A DNA stretch of 64,000 nucleotides from Candidatus Methylomirabilota bacterium (GCA_003104975.1 PQAM01000001.1:1-64000); one strand, 5' to 3'. Positions 25,060 through 32,249 are shown, counted from the stretch's first letter. Notes: a model not told the origin generated them from the letters alone. Numbers and translations are program-made.

Positions 25060-25784
25060 GCTCTGTTCCTGGGCTTGTCCCTTATTCAACAAGTGTCCCC
25101 ATTGTTAGTTTATTGGTCGAGAAGATGCGATACCAGAGGGTCAAGCAAGCCGTCGTAACGTCGGCGCGTCTCTTCGTGGAGAACGTCAAGATGCATCGGG
25201 TCTGCATGGTGACACTGACGTATCGACCGGGGGCCGTGTGGAGCCCGAAGGACATTACCGGTTTCATCCGGGCGGCGAGAAAGTACGTTCAGCGGCGCGG
25301 GTCTGCGGTCATGCGATACGTGTGGGTGGCTGAGGTGCAGGAACAGCGGGCGGCGGCGAATCTGTCTGACATTGTTCTCCATTACCACGTTCTGCTGTGG
25401 CTCCCGAAGGGGCTGACCTTGCCGAAGCCGGATAAACAGGGCTGGTGGTCGCGTGGGTCAACGCGGATCGAGTGGGCGCGGCGTCCGATTCGCTACGTCT
25501 TGAAATACGTCTCGAAGATCGGGGCTTTTGATCGGGTGCCGAAAGGCGCTCGTGTCGTGGGCGTCGGTGGCCTGAACGATCTGGAACGGGCGGAAAGGGC
25601 CTGGTGGCGGTGTCCCCGGTGGTTGCGTGATGAAACGGTGATCGAGGATCGACCGAACCGGGCGCGAGGTGGAGGGTGGGTGAAACGGAAGACCGGGGAG
25701 TGGTTAGACTCGCGGTATACGTTCGCGGGGCTGGCCTGTGGCGGGCTGGTGGTGATGCTGATCGAAAAGGGGGTGGCGTTGTGA
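25056..25784 (+). CDS. Phage replication initiation protein (HUH endonuclease)
   Basis: The 242-residue Rep protein should nick phage double-stranded DNA to begin rolling-circle replication. Visible hallmarks: VCMVTLTYRPG (motif 1), the HUH metal motif in LHYHVLLWLPKG near residue 110, and the catalytic Tyr/Lys region RYVLKYVSKIG near residue 146. The C-terminal half is basic with RCPRWLRDETV. It resembles RstA/Phage_CRI-type Rep proteins of inoviruses. It overlaps the gene before (ATGA) and the gene after (GTGA). Confidence 0.82.
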   Translation: MSSVPGLVPYSTSVPIVSLLVEKMRYQRVKQAVVTSARLFVENVKMHRVCMVTLTYRPGAVWSPKDITGFIRAARKYVQRRGSAVMRYVWVAEVQEQRAAANLSDIVLHYHVLLWLPKGLTLPKPDKQGWWSRGSTRIEWARRPIRYVLKYVSKIGAFDRVPKGARVVGVGGLNDLERAERAWWRCPRWLRDETVIEDRPNRARGGGWVKRKTGEWLDSRYTFAGLACGGLVVMLIEKGVAL

Positions 25785-25987
25785 GAACGCAGGGGCCGGT
25801 TGGGTGTATCAGGGTGCGGGGCAATGGACAGCCGTTGACGGAGGTGTACGTCGTCGGGGTGTACTGGCCGGAAAAGTGGCGGCGGTTGCTGCGTGGTCTG
25901 AGTGCAGCGGAGTTGAGCGTTGTGTCGGTCGTCGCGCAAGAAATGCGGGATGATCTCAAGGGCACAGAAAGGGGGTTAGTCGGATGA
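25781..25987 (+). CDS. Small prophage protein between Rep and ssDNA-binding protein
   Basis: A 68-residue product starting at GTG, beginning VRTQGPVGCIRVRG and containing a YWPEKWRRLLRGLSAAEL segment that looks helical. I do not recognise a family. It is placed exactly between two genes with four-base overlaps on both sides (GTGA with Rep, ATGA with the next), strong evidence that it is translated. Confidence 0.65.
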   Translation: MRTQGPVGCIRVRGNGQPLTEVYVVGVYWPEKWRRLLRGLSAAELSVVSVVAQEMRDDLKGTERGLVG

Positions 25988-26232
25988 CGGCAAAGGTCGA
26001 AGGGCAAGTGGTCGCGGTGGTCGATGACAAGACCAAAGAGGGTAAGGCGTATCGGGTCATTACAGTGCTACAGGTGCATGAAAAAGGGGCGGACTTGGTG
26101 CGTCTGCGTTCGTGGAACGGGCTGAAGGCTGACATCGGAAAACCGATCTCGGTGGTAGTGAGGATCGAGGCATACCAGGGCAAGCGCGGTGTGGGCCTGT
26201 CGGTTGATGCGTTCGAGGGGGTATCAAGGTAA
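25984..26232 (+). CDS. Phage ssDNA-binding protein (pV-like)
   Basis: The 82-residue protein has the size, position and beta-rich, basic composition of the inovirus single-strand DNA-binding protein that coats progeny strands and switches replication to packaging. Segments such as VEGQVVAVVDDKTKEGKAYR and LRSWNGLKADIGKPISVVVRI fit an OB-type barrel. Assignment rests largely on gene order (after Rep, before the coat genes). Confidence 0.65.
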   Translation: MTAKVEGQVVAVVDDKTKEGKAYRVITVLQVHEKGADLVRLRSWNGLKADIGKPISVVVRIEAYQGKRGVGLSVDAFEGVSR

Positions 26233-26259
26233 GGGGTCGGCGAAGATCGTCGCACCTGG
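26228..26259 (+). repeat. Prophage hairpin repeat, copy 2
   Basis: This repeats the sequence at 24728-24759 with changes that keep pairing possible (GGT-GCGA against TCGC-CC). It starts at the stop codon of the ssDNA-binding protein gene and precedes the coat genes, paralleling copy 1 ahead of the replication genes. Confidence 0.65.
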
Positions 26260-26285
26260 GGCAACGTAGAGCGTCGAGGTAGAGC

Positions 26286-26390
26286 ATGGAAGACTTCTTG
26301 ACAGCATTTTGGGCGATCCTGGGGCTGTGGGGCATCGGAATGAGTGTGTCAGCGGTGCGCGCGTTGTTCTCCAGTCATCAGGATTTCTAA
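26286..26390 (+). CDS. 34-residue hydrophobic protein, possible minor coat (pVII/pIX-like)
   Basis: A very short frame, MEDFLTAFWAILGLWGIGM followed by SVSAVRALFSSHQDF, forms a single transmembrane helix with a charged tail. Filamentous phages encode comparable ~30-residue tip proteins (pVII, pIX) immediately before the major coat gene, which is exactly its position. GAGGTAGAGC precedes the ATG. Confidence 0.65.
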   Translation: MEDFLTAFWAILGLWGIGMSVSAVRALFSSHQDF

Positions 26391-26427
26391 GGGGAGCCAG
26401 ACATGGCCGGAAAGGGGGTGAGACGAA

Positions 26428-26631
26428 ATGTTGAAGAACGTAAAGATGTTGATGGGGTTGGTCGCGGCGGCTGGTGCAGTCCTGGTCGGGTCCCCGGCGT
26501 ATGCCGAGGCGACATGGACGGTCGATGTGGCTGGTTTGACGACCGATGTGACAACCATCGGTTTGGCGCTGCTCGGGGTTGCCGTGATCATCTACGGTTT
26601 CCGGGTTGTGCGGCGTATGGTAGGCCATTAA
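26428..26631 (+). CDS. Major coat protein (pVIII-like)
   Basis: The 67-residue precursor has a signal peptide (KNVKMLMGLVAAAGAVLVG, cleavage after SPAYA) and a ~43-residue mature protein: short acidic/amphipathic N terminus EATWTVDVAGL, a hydrophobic helix VTTIGLALLGVAVIIYGF and a basic end RVVRRMVGH that would contact DNA. Size and layout match inovirus major coat proteins. AAGGGGGTGAG precedes the ATG. Confidence 0.88.
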   Translation: MLKNVKMLMGLVAAAGAVLVGSPAYAEATWTVDVAGLTTDVTTIGLALLGVAVIIYGFRVVRRMVGH

Positions 26632-26643
26632 GCAAGGGGTGGA

Positions 26644-26675
26644 GGCGAGCGCTCCTGATCCTGGGGGTGCTCGCC
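26644..26675 (+). terminator. Hairpin after the major coat gene
   Basis: GGCGAGC/GCTCGCC with an 18-base loop is followed by a pyrimidine-rich TTCTGCTTTCTCTCTT. In Ff phages a terminator after gene VIII limits downstream expression; this hairpin sits in the same place and would act as an attenuator, overlapping the start of the next gene. Confidence 0.45.
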
Positions 26676-27068
26676 TTCTGCTTTCTCTCTTGGGTCGATG
26701 TTATATGGGCTGCTGTCCCGACGTTGGAGAAAGTGACACCGGAAACCGTAGTAGCAGGGTCGGAAGGTGTATTCCTGGCGATACAGGGAACAGGGATTGA
26801 TGCAAACACGGTCGTCACATGGGGGGTCACGTCATTGTCAACGACGGTGTACGGGTCGTCGGCAGCGGTGGCGGTCGTACCTGACGGCTTGGTCGCGTCG
26901 GTTGGGATTGGGGCGGTCAGTCTCGAAAACCCGGACGGGAGTAGTAACACAATCGGTGTTCCCGTTGTGGAGTCGCTGGCGAAGGAGCTCGAGCCGGTCT
27001 TGTACGTGATCGCGGGCCTATTGGGGGCGTCGGCTTTTATTTGGGGGATGGGTCAACGATGGTCATAA
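26667..27068 (+). CDS. Secreted IPT/TIG-like prophage protein, minor coat candidate
   Basis: From the first suitable in-frame start (GTG at 26667) the product has a hydrophobic signal region ending near DVIWA, then VPTLEKVTPETVVAGSEGVFLAIQGTGIDANTVV, typical of an IPT/TIG immunoglobulin-like fold, and a C-terminal membrane helix LYVIAGLLGASAFIWGMG. The start is uncertain: the frame is open back to an ATG at 26403 with a good ribosome site, but that would overlap the whole coat gene in another frame. A non-ATG start near 26655 is also possible. It overlaps the next gene by ten bases. Confidence 0.6.
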   Translation: MLAFCFLSWVDVIWAAVPTLEKVTPETVVAGSEGVFLAIQGTGIDANTVVTWGVTSLSTTVYGSSAAVAVVPDGLVASVGIGAVSLENPDGSSNTIGVPVVESLAKELEPVLYVIAGLLGASAFIWGMGQRWS

Positions 27069-28657
27069 AACGCGTGATAGCGGTTCTGGTGATGGGGGCG
27101 GTGCTGGTGGTGCCGTCTGTGGCATCGGCGAACGCTGCTGCGGGGGCCGTCACAGATCGGTCGGTGTTTACGCTGTCGGCTGCGGGTGCTGCAAAACTGT
27201 CTGCTGCAGAAAAGAACGTAGCGCAAGCGGTGAAGATCCTCGGGAAGTTGGGAAAGCTCGTCGGGCCGGTGGCTACAGCGTTGGTGCTGTATGATATATC
27301 CACCGATGTCTGGGACTGGTGGAATCAGGAATACGATGCTGGGTCAGCCGGTGAGTACGTTGGCGCGGATAATGGTAGTTGGGGCGTGACGACGACGGGA
27401 GACGGGGTGTTGTCGACGACGGCGAGGATCGCATCCAGTGGGGCGTACGTGGGTCAGTGGGCTTGCGGTTCGCCTCCGTCGTACGCGTACGGGAATACAA
27501 TTACGGTGGTCGGGGAGTCGATCACGCGGTCGGGGAGTGAGGCGTACTGTAACGGTGTGCCGTTCATGGTTACGGTGACGTGGTACTACATGCAAAATAG
27601 TACCCTTCCGACGGGGCCGACGCAAGCAGCGCCGGGTGGAACGGATCGGGCGGGGGTGATTAGTGCAATTGATGACGTACTGTCGAGCGTGAACGCACAG
27701 CGGTCGAAGCAGGACGGGGCGATAAATGCGGCTACCCTTGGGGGGCAAAGTGGGTATGATGGCATGAGTCAGTCAACGCTATCGAATCTCCTTCATGCGG
27801 CGCGTGACTATATCTCGAACGGTGTGTCGATGGCATCAGGGGTGGATTATACGGCGGGATCAGGCTATAGCGCCGGTAATCCGGCGTTACCGGGAAACAG
27901 TAGACCGGAGAGCGTTGCTGAACCGGCTCCGAGTGTGGATCTATCGCCGGTTACCTCGGCGGTATCGGCGCTGTCGTCGTCGGTTCAGGGCTGGATCAGT
28001 GCGGCAGAGGCGGCGATAACGTCGGCTATCTCTGCGTCTCAAGCAGCGGTAGCGTCGGCGGTTAGCGCGTCTGAGGCGGCTATAGCGTCAGCGGTTAGCG
28101 CGTCTCAGGCGGCGGTCGAAACGGCTGTTGCGGGCGTTGCGTCTCAGGTGGCTGCGATTCCTGTGGCAATCTCTGCGGTGGCGTCTCAGGTGGCCGCGAT
28201 CCCTGACCTGATAACAGGGTCAAAGGATGCGGTCATAGCGGAGGTTGACTCGAAGGCGCAGGCGCTGAGTGATCAGATTGCGGCGACAAGTGGCGGCGGA
28301 AGCGGGGCGGATGTCGTAGCGGAGCTTCAAGCGCAGGATCAAGCGGCGCAAGATGCGGCGGTCGCTGCTGCTGCGCCGTCGTTCGCGTGCCCGACGTGTG
28401 CCCGGACAACGGAATGGTCAACGCTGATGCAATCCTGGCAAGCGGCGGCGGCGGGTGCGCCTATCTTCGCGTTGATCGGTAACTTGGCTTGGCCGGGATC
28501 TGGTACAGTGCAGCGGTCGTGGTCGGTGGGGTCTTGGATGGGTAATAATTTGTCGGTTGATCTCGGTGCGAGCGGGATCGATACGGTGATTACGGTCGTG
28601 CGGTTCGTGGTGATCGGGGGCGCGGTGATTGTGGCCTATATGATCATCTTCGGGTAG
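27059..28657 (+). CDS. pIII-like adsorption/tip protein
   Basis: The 532-residue product has a signal peptide (MVIKRVIAVLVMGAVLVV, cleavage after VASA), a Gly/Ser/Tyr-rich middle, then ~residues 300-420 of Ala/Ser-rich heptad-like repeats (variants of AISASQAAVASAVSASEAA and VASQVAAIP) predicted to be a long helix or coiled coil, a CPTCARTTEW Cys pair near 450, and a C-terminal anchor helix VVRFVVIGGAVIVAYMIIFG. Position, secretion signal and C-terminal anchor match the inovirus receptor-binding pIII. The ATG at 27059 fits the signal peptide better than the upstream one at 27041. Confidence 0.75.
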   Translation: MVIKRVIAVLVMGAVLVVPSVASANAAAGAVTDRSVFTLSAAGAAKLSAAEKNVAQAVKILGKLGKLVGPVATALVLYDISTDVWDWWNQEYDAGSAGEYVGADNGSWGVTTTGDGVLSTTARIASSGAYVGQWACGSPPSYAYGNTITVVGESITRSGSEAYCNGVPFMVTVTWYYMQNSTLPTGPTQAAPGGTDRAGVISAIDDVLSSVNAQRSKQDGAINAATLGGQSGYDGMSQSTLSNLLHAARDYISNGVSMASGVDYTAGSGYSAGNPALPGNSRPESVAEPAPSVDLSPVTSAVSALSSSVQGWISAAEAAITSAISASQAAVASAVSASEAAIASAVSASQAAVETAVAGVASQVAAIPVAISAVASQVAAIPDLITGSKDAVIAEVDSKAQALSDQIAATSGGGSGADVVAELQAQDQAAQDAAVAAAAPSFACPTCARTTEWSTLMQSWQAAAAGAPIFALIGNLAWPGSGTVQRSWSVGSWMGNNLSVDLGASGIDTVITVVRFVVIGGAVIVAYMIIFG

Positions 28658-28666
28658 GGGGGTAGT

Positions 28667-28978
28667 ATGGCAGCGATAGTAAATATTGTCGCGGCGTGGA
28701 TCGGGTGGTTAGGTGGCATCATTCAGTGCTATTGGGGGCTGCTTACGTGCGTGTTGTTCAACTTGGTCTTCGATCTGATGGCGGCAATCATCGGCGCGGC
28801 GATTGGGTTAATCTCGTTGGTGCCGATTCCGTCTGAGGTCGCTAATTGGCAGTGGCCGGATGCGGGGCCGATAGCGGGGGTACTCGGTGAGGTGGGCTTT
28901 GCCCAGGCGACGGCAATTGTTGCGGGGGCAATGTCGGTCAAGTTCCTTCTTCGTCTGATACCGTTCGTGAGGCTGTAG
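28667..28978 (+). CDS. pVI-like minor coat protein
   Basis: A 103-residue hydrophobic protein with three membrane segments (IVNIVAAWIGWLGGII, FNLVFDLMAAIIGAAIGLI, ATAIVAGAMSVKFLLRLI). Gene order (after pIII, before Zot) and topology match pVI/DUF2523 proteins that anchor pIII at the virion end. AGGGGGGTAGT precedes the ATG. Confidence 0.75.
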   Translation: MAAIVNIVAAWIGWLGGIIQCYWGLLTCVLFNLVFDLMAAIIGAAIGLISLVPIPSEVANWQWPDAGPIAGVLGEVGFAQATAIVAGAMSVKFLLRLIPFVRL

Positions 28979-28985
28979 AAAGGGG

Positions 28986-29195
28986 GTGGTGGGAGTGTTT
29001 AGTGACGGGTTGCTAGGAAGTATCGCGTCGGCCAAGGGCGATTTGTCTGGCGTGGTGCAAACGTTGATAGGGTTGTGGGTGGTGGTGATGGGGCTGAATT
29101 TCGTGAAGGATATGGTGGATGATCATAGTAAGCGTAAACGGGGTGATTATGGGTCGAGAGATCATTATCGGTACCGTACCCGGAGGATGGAGTAA
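28986..29195 (+). CDS. Small membrane protein ahead of Zot
   Basis: A 69-residue product beginning with GTG (28986 or 28995), with one hydrophobic helix VVQTLIGLWVVVMGLNFV and a strongly basic tail KRKRGDYGSRDHYRYRTRR. Its stop codon abuts the Zot GTG start. Charge and topology suggest a membrane protein that touches DNA or coat, perhaps an assembly helper, but no family is recognised. Confidence 0.6.
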   Translation: MVGVFSDGLLGSIASAKGDLSGVVQTLIGLWVVVMGLNFVKDMVDDHSKRKRGDYGSRDHYRYRTRRME

Positions 29196-30182
29196 GTGGC
29201 GCTCTATCTGTACTACGGGAAGATCGGGGACGGCAAGAGTCATGAAGTGGTGTCGTCGGAGATATTGCCGGCTGTGCGTGACGGGCGGAAAGTGTACGTC
29301 TATATGGACGGTCTGAACCCGCGTCGGTGTGGACAGTTCGCGGGTCGGAACGCGAATATTGTCATGTGGGACAACGTGGATGAGGTCCGGGCGGCCGTAC
29401 AGCTTGAAGTCGATGATCGAGAGGGTGTCGGTCTGAAGATTGATCGAGGATCGCTGATCGTTGTTGATGAGGCTCAGCTTGTGTGGGATGCCCGAGAGTG
29501 GCAAAGGACCGGCAAGCAGTCGCTGGCCTTCATGGAGTATCATCGACACTTCGGTCTTGACGTGGTGCTGATTACTCAGGCTCCTGGCCGGTTGGATAAG
29601 GGCCTGGTGCGGCTTGCTAACGAGTGTTTGCACGTGAAGAACCTCCGGTTTCTCTCTACGGCGCTCGGTGGTCGCTACGTCGTCAACGTGCGGCAGACAC
29701 CTCAAGATCGGGAGCCGGTTGCTACCATGCGTCGGAAGTTCGACAGTAACGTGTTCGCCTGTTATCGGTCATCGACAGCGGTCCGAGGGGCAAAGGTGCA
29801 TGGTCGGGGGATCAGGGGGGCCATGCTCTGGGGTCCTGCTGCTGCGGCGCTGGCATTGATCTTGTATGTGCGATCAGGTGGGATCGGTATTTTTCAAGGT
29901 CGGGTTGCTGATGTGCAGGTGACTACCGGGGGCGTCCATGAGGCGAAACATTTTGAGATACCTAACGCTGGTGCGGAGCGGGCGAAGTGGGACCCTCCTA
30001 CCCCTGGTATCACTGGCGACGGTCGAGGATCAGCCGAGCCGGGCGAGGCCGCTACAGCGGCGAGACCGGCCCAGGCTGATGACGCGGTAGGTCAGTCGAG
30101 TGACGAAAAACGTATTGTGGGCGTGGTTGAAGTCGATGGTGCGGTCCAGGTCTGGCGCGACGGAGATCACTGGATGCGGTGA
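29196..30182 (+). CDS. zot: Zot/pI-like phage assembly ATPase
   Basis: The 328-residue morphogenesis ATPase has a cytoplasmic N domain with Walker A GKIGDGKS at residues ~7-14, Walker B GSLIVVDEAQ near residue 90 and the Zot-type DVVLITQAPGRLDKG near 125; then a single membrane helix (MLWGPAAAALALILYV, ~residues 210-228) and a periplasmic tail ending in VEVDGAVQVWRDGDHWMR. The family (PF05707) extrudes single-stranded phage genome through the inner membrane. The name derives from the Vibrio CTX phage homologue; toxin activity is not implied here. Confidence 0.9.
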   Translation: MALYLYYGKIGDGKSHEVVSSEILPAVRDGRKVYVYMDGLNPRRCGQFAGRNANIVMWDNVDEVRAAVQLEVDDREGVGLKIDRGSLIVVDEAQLVWDAREWQRTGKQSLAFMEYHRHFGLDVVLITQAPGRLDKGLVRLANECLHVKNLRFLSTALGGRYVVNVRQTPQDREPVATMRRKFDSNVFACYRSSTAVRGAKVHGRGIRGAMLWGPAAAALALILYVRSGGIGIFQGRVADVQVTTGGVHEAKHFEIPNAGAERAKWDPPTPGITGDGRGSAEPGEAATAARPAQADDAVGQSSDEKRIVGVVEVDGAVQVWRDGDHWMR

Positions 30183-30204
30183 CTACGAACGTCGGTTGTT
30201 GGGA

Positions 30205-30333
30205 ATGTGCAATGGCAACAAAGAGCAGGTGTGGCGGTTGATGATGTACGAGCGGCGTCGGCGTCCTGGCATAGGTCGTGAGGAAGCGGCGCAACGGGCG
30301 GTTGAGCGAGGTATCAGGGATTACGGGCGGTGA
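30205..30333 (+). CDS. 42-residue basic prophage protein
   Basis: Starts MCNGNKEQVWRLMMYERRR and ends GREEAAQRAVERGIRDYGR. It is helical, highly basic and unrecognised. The start is uncertain (in-frame TTG codons at 30196 and 30199 are alternatives). Its TGA overlaps the next ATG (TGATG), supporting expression. Confidence 0.5.
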   Translation: MCNGNKEQVWRLMMYERRRRPGIGREEAAQRAVERGIRDYGR

Positions 30334-30503
30334 TGCGGAGGGACGGTCATTTGACGACGGATGAGGAAGACGCGCTTGCGGTGGTATTCGATAAGATGTC
30401 GAACGCAATGCTAATGGACGTTGTGCGTTTGATTGAAAATCTTATCAGGATGCGAAGAAAAGACTTGACAGAGCGGAAACGCTATTGTAGTCTGCCGTCG
30501 TAA
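30333..30503 (+). CDS. 56-residue prophage protein ending inside the dif site
   Basis: The frame begins MRRDGHLTTDEEDALAVVF and continues through KMSNAMLMDVVRLIENLI to a basic tail ending in YCSLPS. Its TAA stop is the first bases of the shared att core, so the reading frame is preserved exactly up to the recombination site in both integrated and circular forms. A helical small regulator is conceivable; no family is recognised. It overlaps the previous stop codon. Confidence 0.55.
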   Translation: MRRDGHLTTDEEDALAVVFDKMSNAMLMDVVRLIENLIRMRRKDLTERKRYCSLPS

Positions 30504-30530
30504 CGTCGTATAAGAGAGATTATGTCAACT
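30503..30530 (+). other. dif: dif site (right attachment site)
   Basis: XerC-type arm ACGTCGTATAA, hexamer GAGAGA and XerD-type arm TTATGTCAACT make a full 28-base dif-like site; the right arm closely matches the well-known XerD-arm consensus (TTATGTTAAAT type). It lies where gene orientation flips from plus to minus, as expected at the terminus. After integration this copy would be the functional chromosome-dimer resolution site. Confidence 0.85.
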
Positions 30531-30633
30531 ATAATATTTAACTTGAACAATGGCACGAGGTCGATGGAGATGGGTAATCTGAGAGTTCCTGGCATGCGGA
30601 TGGGCGGTTCACGAAGCGGCGGGAAATCGTACG

Positions 30634-31122
30634 TTACATCCTATACTTGCCGAAATCCTCCGGCTTGAGATTCTCAAGCCATTCTTTCCACTTGTCCGTC
30701 TCCTCCTTCTCCTCTGAAACCTCGATGTTCTTCGCCTGTGCAACAACGTTCTCGGAGACGAAGATGGGTGCATTCGTACGAAGCGCCAACGCAATGGCAT
30801 CGCTGGGTCTGGAATCGATCTGCACGACACTTCCATTGTGATTGAGGTCGATGGTCGCGTAAAACGTATTCTCCTTCAGGTCATTGACCGTAATCTGCTG
30901 CACCGTAATCCCGAGGCCGTCCAAAATGTTCTTCAGGAGATCGTGGGTCATCGGTCTCGGCGTCGACACCTTTTCCAGCTCTAAAGCAATGGCGTTTGCC
31001 TCGAAGATCCCGACCCAAATCGGCAGCGCTCGACGCTCGTCCGGATCCTTCAAGATCACAATCGGCATATTCGTAATCGGATCCAACGCAATGCCGCGTA
31101 CTGTCATCTTGATGAGCATCAT
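30634..31122 (-). CDS. BFN-domain (bifunctional nuclease family) protein
   Basis: The 162-residue protein matches the BFN/DUF151 family: an N-terminal [31 protein letters not shown] segment and [36 protein letters not shown], followed by an acidic/Trp-rich tail. Family members have been reported to have nuclease activity or act in stress responses, but the role in bacteria is not well defined. Its start overlaps the HIT gene's stop, so both are co-translated. Confidence 0.85.
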   Translation of the reverse strand: MMLIKMTVRGIALDPITNMPIVILKDPDERRALPIWVGIFEANAIALELEKVSTPRPMTHDLLKNILDGLGITVQQITVNDLKENTFYATIDLNHNGSVVQIDSRPSDAIALALRTNAPIFVSENVVAQAKNIEVSEEKEETDKWKEWLENLKPEDFGKYRM

Positions 31123-31616
31123 CTCTCCTTATGGGCCGCTGTGGAAAATAAGGGGGCCAGCTTTCGATAGGTCGCCGTTAACCCTTCAGGGATGACCTTG
31201 GTGCCGGCCGTGACCGGCATAAAATTCGTGTCGCCGCTCCAACGAGGGACGACATGCACATGCAGATGCTGGTCGACACCGGCGCCTGCCGCCCTACCTT
31301 GATTGATGCCGACATTGAACCCATCGGTGTTCATCGCCTCCCGCATAATCGCGGTACTCCGCGCAACCTCTTTAATGAGCTCCACTTGCTCATCCGCCGA
31401 CAGATCATCCAACGCAGCCAGATGTCGATATGGCACGATCATGATGTGTCCGGGATTATATGGGTAGAGGTTCATCTGGATGAATATGGAGCGGCCTCGC
31501 CAAACGATTAAGGCCTTTTCATCCTCTCCATGGGCCGGGGTCTCGCAGAATAGACAGCCGGCCGACTGGTTGTTCTGCACATAGGCCATTCTCCAGGGCG
31601 CCCATAGCATTTCCAT
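31119..31616 (-). CDS. HIT-family nucleotide hydrolase/transferase
   Basis: The 165-residue protein carries the histidine triad [10 protein letters not shown] near residue 118 and the family's N-terminal [11 protein letters not shown] plus a CLFC pair near residue 21 that may bind zinc. Proteins of this subgroup hydrolyse or phosphorolyse dinucleoside polyphosphates such as Ap4A. It is the first gene of a two-gene unit with the BFN protein. Confidence 0.88.
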   Translation of the reverse strand: MEMLWAPWRMAYVQNNQSAGCLFCETPAHGEDEKALIVWRGRSIFIQMNLYPYNPGHIMIVPYRHLAALDDLSADEQVELIKEVARSTAIMREAMNTDGFNVGINQGRAAGAGVDQHLHVHVVPRWSGDTNFMPVTAGTKVIPEGLTATYRKLAPLFSTAAHKER

Positions 31617-31910
31617 GTTGTGGATATCACCACTCGTGATGTGCCCATATGATGTCGGGGTAACCGAGCTGTCGATTGATAGCCCTAACTGACTCTAGCA
31701 CCCATCGCCATACACCGGCAAGAGCTTTCTCGTATACACGCCGATGGTGGGGTACTGTTCGGACGCTGACTTATAAAATTCAGCGATACGACGCACAGCC
31801 ATCATTACGGCGAAAACGAATATCCAGAAGCTGAAAAGAACTGGATTTCGGCTTGCGCCGGAATGACGATCGGATTACGGGAATATGACAAGTGTTTATA
31901 CAACTGCACA
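31617..31910. other. Intergenic region with decayed repeat
   Basis: Apart from a decayed family B repeat at 31802-31867, no gene, clear promoter or terminator is visible between the HIT gene and the IHF-like gene. Confidence 0.5.
31802..31867. repeat. Dispersed inverted repeat, family B (decayed)
   Basis: The order of segments matches 22346-22407 (TCATT..., AATATCCAGAA, ACTGGATTTCGG, CCGGAATGAC), but the inner stems have lost much of their pairing. Confidence 0.55.
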
Positions 31911-32192
31911 CTAACTGTCGATAAGCTGCCGCAGCTCCTTGCCAGGTTTAAAAAAGGGAATACGCTTCGAGGGGACGTCGACCGCCTGACCGCTCTGCGG
32001 ATTCCTCCCCTGGCGCGCCCGACGTTGCCTGGTGCGGAAGCTCCCGAAGCCCCGGAGTTCGACCTTACCGTCGTCCGCCGACGCCAGGGCCTTGGCGATA
32101 CTATCGAGGATGGTGTCGACGACAACTTCGGTGTCTTTCTTCGTGAGGCACACCTGGGCGGCAACCAATTCTACCAAGTCGGCCTTTGTCAT
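31911..32192 (-). CDS. ihfB: HU/IHF-family DNA-binding protein, IHF-beta-like
   Basis: The 93-residue DNA-bending protein starts MTKADLVELVAAQVCLTKKD and has the signature GFGSFRTRQRRARQGRNPQSGQAVDVPSK. It lies directly downstream of sppA and rpsA; ihfB follows rpsA in many Gram-negatives, so IHF-beta is the best label, with the 19778 gene as its IHF-alpha partner. GGAGGAATTGCCGAT precedes the ATG. Confidence 0.87.
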   Translation of the reverse strand: MTKADLVELVAAQVCLTKKDTEVVVDTILDSIAKALASADDGKVELRGFGSFRTRQRRARQGRNPQSGQAVDVPSKRIPFFKPGKELRQLIDS

Positions 32193-32249
32193 ATCGGCAA
32201 TTCCTCCGTCTGCGAAACTCTCTCAATCGAAGTCGTTGGCCCGCCTCAC

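Larger units (their letters stand above)
24110..30530 (+). mobile_element. Inovirus (filamentous phage) prophage integrated at dif
   Basis: A 6.4 kb prophage, about 6,393 bp from repeat to repeat, carries the standard inovirus order: replication genes (Rep, small acidic/basic proteins, ssDNA-binding protein), structural genes (small hydrophobic protein, major coat, IPT-like, pIII-like, pVI-like) and an assembly ATPase (Zot/pI). All genes are on the plus strand and many overlap by ATGA or GTGA. No integrase, transposase or secretin is present. Both ends are dif-like sequences sharing 19 identical bases, so integration by host XerC/XerD is the best explanation; secretion would rely on a host secretin. 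Confidence 0.92.

Noticed and set aside
26403-26666. Start of the IPT-like gene at the ATG at 26403
   Set aside because: The ribosome site is good, but this would make a Cys/Arg/Gly-rich extension that is purely the out-of-frame reading of the coat gene; a later non-ATG start gives a proper signal peptide.
29196-30182. Toxin interpretation of the Zot homologue
   Set aside because: The protein has the ATPase core and membrane helix of phage assembly proteins; nothing in the short periplasmic tail supports toxin activity.
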